This document shows, one piece after another, positions 44,620-54,502 of a stretch of 64,000 nt of DNA. Source of the DNA: Zasmidium citrigriseum (Eukaryota > Ascomycota > Dothideomycetes > Mycosphaerellales > Mycosphaerellaceae); NCBI GenBank assembly GCA_002786025.1, contig NHNW01000011.1:868001-932000 (forward strand). Reading direction: 5' to 3'. The position numbers and the translations under genes are program-made. How positions within the stretch are numbered: position 1 is the stretch's first letter; each line of letters begins with the position of its first letter. The notes under the pieces were generated by a model. The model worked only from the letters and a program-made list of their open reading frames with translations. It was not told where the DNA came from and ran no database searches.

Positions 44620-46800
44620 CTACAATTCGATTAGGCTCTCCTCCTTCACCTGCGGTGCATGCTGGGGTGCGGTTGGAAAGCTTTCTTGGCCATAGCCTCC
44701 ATGAGCAGCAGGTGCCTGCGGCCATTGCTGCCCTGGCTGAGGCTGCAATTGTTGGCGCGGTACTTGCTGCTGGTAGTATTGCTGTGATGGCTGGCGCTGC
44801 AAAGGCGGTTGCTGGGGTTGTTGATACGGTTGTTGTGGTGGCGGTGCTTGCTGGAATTGCTGAGGAGGGGGCTGCTGTTGGTATGGTTGTGGTTGGGAAG
44901 GTGGTGGTTGGTGGTACATTTCGGGGCTTGGCGGCTGCTGATGACTAGATCCTGGCGGAGCAGATGGTTGTTGTTGCTGCTGGTCGCCAAAGTAGAAGCT
45001 TGCTGCAGGATCTGCGGGAGGAGAAGTGACTTGTGGATTTGAGTGTTGCGACGTATGGCTGGGGGCGTACTGCGAGGAGGGTTGCGAATAGTGTTGCGCC
45101 GATTCGCGTCTCTGGAGCTGCAGTGTTTGTTCAGGAGGCGGCTGTTGAGGGTATGGTGCTGCTGCTTGTGGTTGAGATGGCTGGTAGTAGGATGCCTCAG
45201 GCGGGGGTGCTCCATACGAGGACACACGCTTGTCGAATGAAGGATAGGGGGCCGCTGCCTGAGGTGGTGCATAGCCACCAAATCCGGCCTGAGGTTGGGG
45301 CGGGGCGTATCCATCCATTTGGGGGGCGTTGCCAGTATAGTAGCTCTCCATTCCGCTCTGGCCCTCGTTCACGGTCGAGGGAATACTGGGGTACATGCTC
45401 GACCTTTGAGGGGCTCCATATCTGCCTGAAGTGTACGCATTCGCCATTCGCTCTTCCAGCATCCGGTCATAGTATCGCACAACGGTAGCCAATTTCGAGT
45501 GGAGGTCCAATAGAGTGTCGTGTTTGCTCATAGTCTCTCCATACGTCCTCGCCAATTTTGGTCTCAGTGTACCTATGCTCTCATACAGCTCCTGGATCTG
45601 TGGCTCCCTAAGTATTGTTCCAGGTGGCTGATGTTGTAATCGATCGACGAGGGTTGCGAACAAGTTGATGTTCTCGGCTTCGACAGGAGTCAGTTCGAAT
45701 TGGTTGTTGGGCTTGAACTGAGCAGCTGGTGCAGCATTCGAAGAGGATGATTGCTCCTTCAACTCCTTTGCATGTCTCTTCTTCTGCTCCTCCATGTCCT
45801 GCAAGCTTGCCGCAATAGCTGCCTTGAGATCTGCGTCTTCCTCTTCTTCTTGCGGCTTTGCTTGACTCTTGCTCGTCCCGTTCGTTTGTGGCTTCGGTGT
45901 TTGGATCTGAGACTGAGGCACATATCCTGAACCAGAATGCCCCTTGCTCTCTTCCAGGCTCATCTCTAGGGCTCTCTTCAAGTCCGCGTCAAAGCTGTCC
46001 TCCGTCACCCGTGCCCCTCTGGGTTGCATTCGCTCTGGCCCCAAGCTAGATCCCTGCCATAACGTTCTCTTGCTTCCAGTCGGGCTTTGTGGTGCTGGAG
46101 TCCCTCGACTCTTCTCCGTGAGTCTCGCGTAGCATCCATCGTCAACTCTTACAGCCTGCATGATTCCAAGATGCGGCAGTGGCAGGGACTTGCTCGAGCA
46201 GGTACCGCAGAAGACATTTCCACAATTGCGACAGTGGTGCTTCCGGTTCGTGAAGGTGAACTTTTCCCGGCATCGCATACATACATCGCTGTCAGCCCAC
46301 TCGGGCGGCGCTGAGGAGTCGAACATGCTGCTGGCAACCTCTTGCTTCGGAGGGAAGCGGAAGCCTTCGTGTTGAAGTGTTCTGTATGTCTCGTTGATAT
46401 ATGTGAGGCTTTCCCGGCCCTGTGCTCCAGAGGCCCAGTTCTGAATGAGCTCGAGGATCTTCGCCTTGACGTCGTTGTTGGGCTCTGCGTAGCCACTTGC
46501 TTTCAGGATGCTTGTGAGGTTATCGATGAATTCTCTGCTGGCAATCTCGGCGATGAAGTGGGTGCCACCGTTCTTGACACAGGTGTCGGTGAGGTTTAAG
46601 GCGGCGAGCTGGACGTTGGGGTTCTTGTTGCCTATGCGGCGCTTGAGGCTCCGCATGGCCTCTTTCGGCGAGGCTGTCTTGCTGCGGATGACATCGCTGA
46701 TCTCGAGATTGAGGGCGATATCTTCTAGTGAGCTCGAGGTGGCGCGTTCGATCTGGGCGTCGAGCTCGGTGTTGGCGGCGTTGCCAAACCACGAAGTCAT
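44620..46800 (-). CDS. VPS27: VPS27, ESCRT-0 subunit (Hrs homologue)
   Basis: A single exon encodes 726 residues. VPS27 recruits ESCRT-0 to endosomes by binding PI3P and ubiquitinated cargo. The VHS domain covers about 1-150. The FYVE finger is at 168-228, with [19 protein letters not shown] and VRVDDGCY. Two ubiquitin-interacting motifs follow, at about 270-288 ([11 protein letters not shown]) and 320-340 ([11 protein letters not shown]). The helical ESCRT-0 core that pairs with HSE1 lies around 370-460. The rest is Gln/Pro/Tyr-rich and ends in SLIEL, a clathrin-box-like C-terminus. The usual order of parts is complete. Its partner HSE1 is encoded in the same window, and the gene is head-to-head with a DOA4-type deubiquitinase. 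Confidence 0.94.
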   Translation of the reverse strand: MTSWFGNAANTELDAQIERATSSSLEDIALNLEISDVIRSKTASPKEAMRSLKRRIGNKNPNVQLAALNLTDTCVKNGGTHFIAEIASREFIDNLTSILKASGYAEPNNDVKAKILELIQNWASGAQGRESLTYINETYRTLQHEGFRFPPKQEVASSMFDSSAPPEWADSDVCMRCREKFTFTNRKHHCRNCGNVFCGTCSSKSLPLPHLGIMQAVRVDDGCYARLTEKSRGTPAPQSPTGSKRTLWQGSSLGPERMQPRGARVTEDSFDADLKRALEMSLEESKGHSGSGYVPQSQIQTPKPQTNGTSKSQAKPQEEEEDADLKAAIAASLQDMEEQKKRHAKELKEQSSSSNAAPAAQFKPNNQFELTPVEAENINLFATLVDRLQHQPPGTILREPQIQELYESIGTLRPKLARTYGETMSKHDTLLDLHSKLATVVRYYDRMLEERMANAYTSGRYGAPQRSSMYPSIPSTVNEGQSGMESYYTGNAPQMDGYAPPQPQAGFGGYAPPQAAAPYPSFDKRVSSYGAPPPEASYYQPSQPQAAAPYPQQPPPEQTLQLQRRESAQHYSQPSSQYAPSHTSQHSNPQVTSPPADPAASFYFGDQQQQQPSAPPGSSHQQPPSPEMYHQPPPSQPQPYQQQPPPQQFQQAPPPQQPYQQPQQPPLQRQPSQQYYQQQVPRQQLQPQPGQQWPQAPAAHGGYGQESFPTAPQHAPQVKEESLIEL

Positions 46801-47400
46801 GGCGACTGCTTGCTGCTGGTCGTGTCGCCGGCGCTGGGGGCGGAGGGTGGGGGCGTAGGCCGTCTTCCAGAACAGGTTCCGTGTTATGGTGGCCTTGTCG
46901 GAGTGCAGAGTCTGGGCGGGTGCAGCAGGTGGATTTGATTAAAAGAAGAATGAAATTGTTGATTCAGTGGTCAGCAGTGCAGCAGTGTGTGGCAGTCCAG
47001 GTCCCTCCAGCTCAGACGGCATCTGGATTGGGCCCAGCGCCTGCGTCATTGCCAGCGATTCGCGCCCAGCATTCATTCACTCACGCCCTCACCACCACCA
47101 GCACTCCAACGACGACACTCTCCCAACTACACGGCTTTCTAACTCACTGAAAACACGCAAGACCTCCGTGAACTCCTCTCCGATCGCCAGCAATCGCCAC
47201 CGCCACTCTACCGACCAGATTCCGATCACGCCCTCAATTGCCAATACCGAATACCGCCTGCCTGCTGGCTGATTCCATCCGACGCGTGGACGCTGCAGCA
47301 ATCTGCCCTCGTCTGCGACTCTACTCCAGATCAATCGCCTGCCCTCCTCCGCTGCCCTCCACCACGACATGCGGCGGTGCTCCCTCCCCCATCCGCCACC
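46801..47400. promoter_or_regulatory. Divergent intergenic region VPS27/DOA4-like
   Basis: 600 bp between the start codons of two divergent genes that act in the same pathway, and therefore both promoters. The half next to the deubiquitinase is strongly pyrimidine-rich and CACC-rich. No TATA box is clear. Confidence 0.5.
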
Positions 47401-50400
47401 ATGAGCGCCGCCGGGCCTCTTCCGCCATACCACTCCTCCTCCCCCGCCCAGTCCAACGGCACCCCGCGACCTCCCACCGCCAATGGAGGGGGCGACCGCG
47501 AGTTCGCACACATTGAGGATCTCAAGGCAGATGCCCTGACTGGCTTCAGTCCCAGCCAGTCGGTAAGCCAGCTGTATGATCGAGCCGAAAAGGCTCTGGG
47601 TCAGGCTAAGCTCCAAGTTGACTTCCGCCGTCCGGATCTCGCTTTTGTGGAATACTTGAGAGCTTGCGAAATTGCGGTAGAGGTGCTGCCCAGACATCGC
47701 GACTTCGTCCTCTTCACCCACGACGGTCATGGCCAGCACAAGATCCAGATGCTGCAGCGCCGAATCAGCGCTCTGGACGATCAATTTGACGCAATAAAGA
47801 AGATCATCATCAATAACAACAGCCGGTCAGGTGTTGTGCCTAGATCTCAGCAACAGCATTATACCAACGGTGGGCACTCACGGTCCGAATCTGAGAGTGC
47901 CATGGCTGGATCTGGTGTACACAAAGTCAAGCCAACTCCCTCGCCCAAACCTGAAAAACTTCATACAAGGGCAATCTCACAAGCGAATGCCAGTGCGAAC
48001 GGCACATCTTCTCCTACCAGCGACGTACTTGCGGACAGATTCGCCAAATTGCGTGGATTTGGACAGTCGGAGAACCACACACGACCAAGCTCCAGAGGAT
48101 CTATATCGTCAGTCAACAGTTCCCAGCTGAACATGCCAAACGCTAGCGACTACGGAGGAGCATCGTACATCGGTACGAAGCCTCAAGGCCCCCGTGGCAT
48201 GCCAGAGAATGGATTATCCGGGCCACCTCGACCTTCGAAGCTCCCCTTAGACACCGAGTTGGCGGCAGCCATGCCCAAGGCTCCCAGCCCAACCTACAGT
48301 CCTGCTCGGAATATGCAAATCACGGGCAACATAACCGCACCCAGGCACAGTGCTCGAAGCCTTGCCACCTCGAACAGTCGCAAGTCGTCATTAATTCCAT
48401 CCTCATCCGCATCTTCTGTGGCACCGAATGGCAACGGTGACTACTTCCCAGCGACAAACGGGGCCAACGGGGCTGCGCCGGGTCCAGGGCCTCGCCGAAA
48501 ATCCGTTCATATGCCAAAAGAAACTCGCATCAGTGCAGAGAAGCTGTACGACTACTTGGAGAGGTTCAACATTCTACTGATTGACTTTCGGTCACGCGAA
48601 GACTTCGACCAGGGTCACATCTTCACCAGGAACATCATTTGTATCGAGCCTTTGATCATGCGTCAGGGTATCAGTGCTGCAGAACTTGCCGACAAATTGG
48701 TCCTCTCGCCTGAAGAGGAACAGGAAGTCTTTTACAACCGCGACAAGTTTGATCTGGTGGTCTACTACGATGCGCAAACTCAATCCGACACTTTCCTGAA
48801 CCGACCATATGGCGATGCCGAGATGAGGTTGAAGCAGCTACACGAAGCTCTCTACGACTTCAACCAGGATAAGCCATTGCAGAGGCCCCCCATTATCTTG
48901 ATCGGTGGCATCAGTGCTTGGGTTGACCTCATCGGAAGCCAAGCTCTGTTGACTTCCAACACCCAGGCCAGGGTCAAACATGGTCGGCCACTCCAGCGAC
49001 GAGCGCCACCTCGGGATGGACCCATGCGAGTTCCGAAACGGCGTCTTCGAGAATACAACCCCCTCGATGCAGAAGAAGAGCGCAAGTGGCGTGAACGCGC
49101 AAAGAGCGAAAGTGTGCCGCAGACTTCTGCTTTCGCGGCCTCGAGCGATGAAGACGGAGGCGAAGACGGTGAGGATGCAATGCCCAAGTATCCCACGATT
49201 GAAGATTTCAACGCGAGATTTCCAGAAGCTGGCACACTTGAGACACAATTCTTCAACAACACCTGCAACAATGCACCGAGCCGTCCGCCGCCCGAACTTC
49301 CAGCAAAGATACCGCAGTACCCTGCTGCACCATCTCCATCGGTCTATCCTCCTGTCCCCAGCCGACCTGCGCCGGCAGCGCCCAGAATGAGCTATATGGG
49401 CGTGAGTGACCGAGCCGTGACCCAAACCACGCCTACTCCAAGGACGTCGAGCCAGCTGATTCCTTACATCCCTCCGAAATACCTATCGGCTAACCTGCGC
49501 ATCCCTCGAACCGGCCTCGTCAACTTTGGCAGTACATGCTACATGAACGCGACATTGCAGTCACTTTCGGCAACTACCCCATTGTCAATCTTGTTCCTGG
49601 ACGATCAGTACAGAAATCTTGTGCAAAAGGACAACTGGAAAGGGAGTCGCGGCCTTCTACCCGACATCTACAGTAATACCATCCGGTCACTCTGGAAAGG
49701 TGATGTCAGCTGCATCAAGCCAAGTACTTTGTTCAACTTTGTCGGTCGATTAAACAGCATGTTCAGAGACCCAGGCCAGCAGCAGGATGCTCAGGAATTC
49801 TTCAGTATGCTTGTTGATGTTCTGCATGAGGATTTCAATGCGAACTGGGCACGAACACCGCTGCGGGCTCTCACAGAGGCTGAGGAGCAAAAGCGAGAGC
49901 GAATGCCCAAGCTTCAAGTTGCCAAGACTGAATGGGGAAGATATACACATCGCGAGAACTCTTTTTTGACGTCGTTGTTCTACGGACAGCACTCATCGCG
50001 ACTTCGTTGCCCCAAGTGTGGCATCACGAGCACACAATACGATGCTTGGGCGCTCCTTCAGATCGAGATTCCGGACTGTCGCGAGACTAAGCTACAGGAT
50101 TGCTTCAGACAGCATTTCAAAGATGAACTGCTCGATGAGGACAACCAATGGACGTGTCCAAAGTGCAAGGCACCTCGCCGGGCGTGGAAGAAGCTTACCA
50201 TGACCAGAGCGCCACCATTTCTCGTGGTTGGTCTCAAGCGTTTCAAGACGCATCCAAGGACAGGCGACCAGAGGAAGCTTCATACGGCTGTTCGCTTTCC
50301 ACTGAATGGACTGGATATGGAAGAGTTCATAATACCCCAGCCAAGCCCTCAGGAGGCACAGGAGATCGCAGCCCAATACGGATCTGACGCACTGAAGACA

Positions 50401-50670
50401 GACGTCTCATTGACTCCACCCTACGTATACGATTGCTATGCTGTCGTCAGACACATGGGCGAGTCTACCCGAAGCGGTCACTACACCGCCGCCGTCAAAG
50501 ACCGAGCCAGAGGGTGCTGGCGCTATTTCAACGACACCACCGCTACCGATTTCCAGCCCGACGAACTCAGCTCTGCTCGAGCGCTCGACAACGATAACGC
50601 ATATTTGATGTTTTACCAGCGGAGATCACCGAATGATGGGAACCCTCCACCACCGCCGAATAAATTTTGA
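47401..50670 (+). CDS. DOA4: DOA4-type ubiquitin-specific protease with rhodanese domain
   Basis: A single exon from ATG 47401 (good context GCCACCATGA) gives 1089 residues. The enzyme removes ubiquitin from cargo at late endosomes before it enters multivesicular-body vesicles. The N-terminal helical region (about 50-110, 'YDRAEKALGQAKLQ') resembles the USP8/DOA4 dimerisation or MIT-like domain. A rhodanese-like domain follows at about 380-520 ('LYDYLERFNILLIDFRSREDFDQGH', abbreviated), without an obvious active-site Cys loop. The USP domain runs from about 700 to 1080, with Cys713 in FGSTCYMN, a CPKC pair that forms a zinc site, and His1027 in RSGHYTA. The layout separates it from single-domain USPs. 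The frame is open upstream to 47377, but only as GTG. Confidence 0.9.
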   Translation: MSAAGPLPPYHSSSPAQSNGTPRPPTANGGGDREFAHIEDLKADALTGFSPSQSVSQLYDRAEKALGQAKLQVDFRRPDLAFVEYLRACEIAVEVLPRHRDFVLFTHDGHGQHKIQMLQRRISALDDQFDAIKKIIINNNSRSGVVPRSQQQHYTNGGHSRSESESAMAGSGVHKVKPTPSPKPEKLHTRAISQANASANGTSSPTSDVLADRFAKLRGFGQSENHTRPSSRGSISSVNSSQLNMPNASDYGGASYIGTKPQGPRGMPENGLSGPPRPSKLPLDTELAAAMPKAPSPTYSPARNMQITGNITAPRHSARSLATSNSRKSSLIPSSSASSVAPNGNGDYFPATNGANGAAPGPGPRRKSVHMPKETRISAEKLYDYLERFNILLIDFRSREDFDQGHIFTRNIICIEPLIMRQGISAAELADKLVLSPEEEQEVFYNRDKFDLVVYYDAQTQSDTFLNRPYGDAEMRLKQLHEALYDFNQDKPLQRPPIILIGGISAWVDLIGSQALLTSNTQARVKHGRPLQRRAPPRDGPMRVPKRRLREYNPLDAEEERKWRERAKSESVPQTSAFAASSDEDGGEDGEDAMPKYPTIEDFNARFPEAGTLETQFFNNTCNNAPSRPPPELPAKIPQYPAAPSPSVYPPVPSRPAPAAPRMSYMGVSDRAVTQTTPTPRTSSQLIPYIPPKYLSANLRIPRTGLVNFGSTCYMNATLQSLSATTPLSILFLDDQYRNLVQKDNWKGSRGLLPDIYSNTIRSLWKGDVSCIKPSTLFNFVGRLNSMFRDPGQQQDAQEFFSMLVDVLHEDFNANWARTPLRALTEAEEQKRERMPKLQVAKTEWGRYTHRENSFLTSLFYGQHSSRLRCPKCGITSTQYDAWALLQIEIPDCRETKLQDCFRQHFKDELLDEDNQWTCPKCKAPRRAWKKLTMTRAPPFLVVGLKRFKTHPRTGDQRKLHTAVRFPLNGLDMEEFIIPQPSPQEAQEIAAQYGSDALKTDVSLTPPYVYDCYAVVRHMGESTRSGHYTAAVKDRARGCWRYFNDTTATDFQPDELSSARALDNDNAYLMFYQRRSPNDGNPPPPPNKF

Positions 50671-50967
50671 TGATTGGACTGCCACGAAGATGCTTTTGTG
50701 AGAGCGTTTAGAGCGTTGGGCATTGAACGAAGGAGTTTTTGGCAGCCCACGAATTGGACGTGTGGCATCATGACTGGATAGGATAGCGCTTTTCATGAGA
50801 CGATACCTCTGCTTCGACGGGCTGGTTGTTGGATGAAAGAGTCATGTAGAAATGCGAATACGAATATATTCAAAAGAACAAGCACTTCTCGAATAATGGA
50901 TCTTGCCTTGCTCTAGGTATGGTACAATCTAGTCTATCGTGAACGCTGCGATTCGCTCATCTGATCA
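50671..50967. other. Convergent intergenic region DOA4-like / MFS exporter
   Basis: 297 bp between two converging genes, presumably shared 3' UTR and terminators. Nothing else seen. Confidence 0.4.
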
Positions 50968-53057
50968 TCAACCTTCGCTGTCGTTCTTCTTGATCGATTC
51001 CGGAACTTCATCTCCCTTCTCCCCAACTTCTTCCCCTGGACTCTCCTTCTCCAACCTCTCAGCCTCCTCTCTCTTCTTCTGCTCCTTCCTCGTACTCTTC
51101 CACTCCACTCCCAACGCAGGCAGCAATGTCAAACAAGCCAGCGCCACAGCAACATAGAACGAATCCGTCAGAGAATCGTCATAAACCTGCAACACAGTAT
51201 CCACGACCATCTCGTTCCCACCCGTCGCATTTCGCACATTCTCCACCAGATTCGTTGCTCCACTCCCACCCAACACACTCGTCACGACACTCGGATCGAG
51301 GTTCGGCAACGAGGCCGTGAGTCCCGATTGGAGTTGCTGAATAAACACATTCTGACCTATACCCACGGTAATCGCGGCGCCGAGACTTCGCGCAAAGACG
51401 GCAAGGGAAGTTCCTTGAGGGATTTGGGACGTGAGGAGCACGGTTTGGATCGCGATGTTGGTTTGTTCGAGACTGGCGCCGATGCCTGCGGCGAAGAGGA
51501 TTTGGTAGCCGAGCCAGGTGCCTGTGCTGGAGGAGGGAGTTAGGAGGGTGAAGAGGGCGGCGCCGATGGAGGTGCAGATTGTTCCGAAGCTGCGAGGGAG
51601 GGTGGTTAGTTTATGGGTGGTTATGGAGGGTTGGGAGGGGGACGTACTAGAGCCAGGGGACGTAGTAGCCTGTTGCGACTACGATGCCGCCTGCGGCTAT
51701 GGAGAAGATGACGAGGGTGATGATTAGGGGGAGTTGGTGGATGCCGGATTCTTGGGCTGTGTCGCCTTTTACCCCTGTTCACGAGACTGTTAGTCTGTTC
51801 TGGGTCTTCCTTCAGGGTACTGCTGGACTTGCCTTGGAACCACAGCGGCAGGTAGTAAACGATCAGACTGAAAGCCGCGCTCGCAAACATCGTATACAAT
51901 GAAGCGCAAGCCACGGTCCTTTGCGATATAATCTTCCGCGGCACGATGGCATTATCGCCAGCGAACCACTGCTGGATAGCCCAGGCAATGATACCAACGC
52001 CGAAGACAACAAGGACTGCGATCACGCGGCCGGAGCTCCAGGGGTATTGTTGGCCGCCCCAGGTAAGGGCGAGGAGCAAGCAGATGATCGATGGCATGAA
52101 GATGGCGATGCCGATTGGGTCGAATTTGGCAACGATCTGGAGCCATGTCTTGTTTTTAAAGCGGTTTGGGTCTTGTTTGTTGACGGGCTTGAGGCAGAAG
52201 AAGACGACGATCGCAGCCACAGCGCCTAGGGGCAAGTTGACTGAGATGCGTTAGTGTGAATTTCGTTTCGTAGAAGAAGGATGCTTACTGTAGAAGCACC
52301 AGCGCCAAGTCACGTTAGTCGTGAAAGCACCGCCTGCGAAATGTTAGCACCTTTTTTGTCTCCTTGACTTACGCAATGACTTACCAAGAAGAGGTCCGAC
52401 AACAGATGCAATCCCAAAGGTCCCGCCGATGATGCCGTTGTACAGTGGCCGCTTCGACAGAGGCGTGCTCTCAGCGATGATAATGAAAGCGCCGCCAAAG
52501 ATCCCAGCGCTGCCGATACCTGGCACAGGCCAAGGTCAGTACACGCCTGAGAACTGAGACACTGTCTTCTGTCTTGGATCCATACCTGCTATCGCCCTCC
52601 CAATGATCAAAGCAATCGAGTTAGGCGCTGCTCCACAGATAGCACTGGCAACCTCAAAGATCAAGATCGTCGACAAGAACGTCCACTTGGTGCTCAGCAG
52701 ACTGTCTGGCGTTAGCTAATTCGATGAAAAAGGGGCAAAGCCAACAAACCTATAACATCGGCCGAAGGGCAATTGGAAAGCGCATTGTGTTAGAAGAAAA
52801 GCCGTGTTGTACCAAGACACATCGTCAAGACTCTGAAATTGAGCAGTGATGGTCGGGATGGCAGTCGCAATGATCGTGGCGTCCAAGGCGACGAGGAATG
52901 TGGTGAGAACGAGGGAGAGGAAGATCAGAGTCAGGCGGAGACCTGTAGGGTATTGGCCATCGTCGTCTTTTTTCTGATCCCGGGTGGCCTTTTGTGCTTC
53001 GACATCCGCAGGAGTCTCTTCTTTCGCTTCTTTCTGCTTCGACTTGAAGTTGAACAT
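50968..53057 (-). CDS. MFS drug:proton antiporter, DHA2-like, seven exons
   Basis: Minus-strand exons 53057-52750, 52701-52586, 52519-52385, 52333-52289, 52240-51833, 51774-51648 and 51589-50968 give 586 residues. It has a hydrophilic N-terminus and about 14 hydrophobic helices, as in DHA2 exporters that expel toxins or drugs across the plasma membrane. Motifs include '[13 protein letters not shown]', '[12 protein letters not shown]', '[11 protein letters not shown]' and '[15 protein letters not shown]'. Intron 5 (51832-51775) starts GC, not GT, in the classic AAG|GCAAGT setting and ends ACAG; the other five are GT-AG of 48-70 nt. Every join restores a conserved family motif, so the model is firm. 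Exon 4 is only 45 nt. The substrate is not predictable. The long acidic tail is charged and Lys/Glu-rich. Confidence 0.9.
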
Positions 53058-53842
53058 CTTGGATGGAGATCGTTGCAATGCTGGAGCGGAACAGGGGGCG
53101 AGGTTGAAGTCTTTTCACCTACCAAGCATACGGCGAATTCATAGTTCCTCTACGGCGTGAATGCCGTTCTACATCATGATGTTGTGACATTCTTTGCAAG
53201 ATGCGGCGGATCGGCACCGTATGTTTGCCTATGATACGGGCAAGTTTGGCCGTATGTGCCCCAGGCATACACGCTGGGATGCCGGACGCCGTCGATTGAC
53301 CGTACCCCTTGGTCTTGCTCAGCTCTCACAATTCTGAGGATGTGTTTTTGCCACCGTGATGTTGTTTGGCAGATTTGACGTTTGAGTTGCCTTGGGTAGT
53401 GAGAAGGACTCTCCTCACTGCCACTCGTCGGAAAGATGCCGGAGCTTCGAGTCCTATCCCAAGGACCAATACCGAGAACCCATCTCGTAGGGAGTCGATC
53501 AAAAGCTGAAGCAGTGACGCCAGCATCTCTCAGGTCGTTGATGATGTCGAGAAAGACTCGGCAGAACATGTAGGTGGATGTAGAAGTGAGAAAGAGGAAG
53601 AGCAGAGCAAAGCAGGTGCACTTCACCTCGGCTCTAGCTCGGACTCTATTCGAACCTCGCCTGACTTCATCTCCTCGTAAGAAGTCCGAACTCGACATAA
53701 CATCGCAGGTTCTTACATACGACGTTTTGGGGAAGACAGTACCGAAAGGTCGCCAGTCGATTTCAACATCTTCCAATAAGGACCCTGTCGATCCATCACC
53801 TTCAAACCTTCACCAAAGTAATCCACCCACAACAACAACAAC
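53058..53842. other. Divergent intergenic region, MFS exporter/thioesterase
   Basis: 785 bp between the starts of two divergent genes, so promoters for both. A minus-strand frame of 200 codons (53174-53776) has no recognisable product and is not listed as a gene. Confidence 0.45.
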
Positions 53843-54400
53843 ATGTCCAAAAACCACCCCTCACCCGCCTGGGGCCCCCTCACCTCCTCAAAAGCAATAA
53901 AAATAATGCAATGGTTCAACGACGCGCACTGCTCCGCTATCCCCCAAACAAACTACGACGTCCCCTTCATGCGCAGTCTCAAAGTCCTCTCCGCAACAAT
54001 CCAAACCCCAACAACACCCGCAAAAGCCGTATTCCGGTTCAAAGTCCCGCCAAACGTCAGCAATCAACCGACAGGAAAGCAACCTCAGACGACCCACGGC
54101 GGAGCGCTAGGGATGTTCTTTGATCTGCCGACGAGCTTGACGATCGTGGCGTGTAATTTTGCGGGATGGGAGTCGACGGGGATGACGAGGAGACTGGATG
54201 TTACGTTTTTAAGGCCGCCGGTTGAGGGCGATGATGTTTTGATTGAGAGTGAGGTGGTTCAGATTGGGAAGCGGCTGGCGGTGATTAGGGGTGTGATGAA
54301 GAGGGAGAGGGATGGGGTGATGCTGGCGACGTGTCAACATGATAAGTACATGGGCGATGTGCCGCATTATACGCTTGATAAGCCGTTACCGAAGCTCTAG
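53843..54400 (+). CDS. Hotdog-fold thioesterase (PaaI/4HBT type)
   Basis: A single exon encodes 185 residues. The hotdog signature is clear: 'TTHGGALGMFFDLPTSL' (His-Gly-Gly and an acidic residue on the central helix), then a strand pattern around 'TRRLDVTFLRPPVEGD' and 'VQIGKRLAVIRGVM'. Such enzymes hydrolyse acyl-CoA or related thioesters. In fungi they are often mitochondrial or peroxisomal, but I see no clear targeting signal; the C-terminus KPLPKL could be mistaken for a PTS1 and does not match SKL well. The start ATG gives the usual length. It is divergent from the MFS exporter and convergent with PRP4; a functional link is not shown. Confidence 0.82.
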   Translation: MSKNHPSPAWGPLTSSKAIKIMQWFNDAHCSAIPQTNYDVPFMRSLKVLSATIQTPTTPAKAVFRFKVPPNVSNQPTGKQPQTTHGGALGMFFDLPTSLTIVACNFAGWESTGMTRRLDVTFLRPPVEGDDVLIESEVVQIGKRLAVIRGVMKRERDGVMLATCQHDKYMGDVPHYTLDKPLPKL

Positions 54401-54502
54401 CCTGCAATCGCTTCTTTTTAGAGGTTTTGATACAGTATAGAGCGTCACCTCCTCACATGCATGGAGCCTTTTGCTTTTCCGTATAGAGAGTCCTTCGTCT
54501 CC

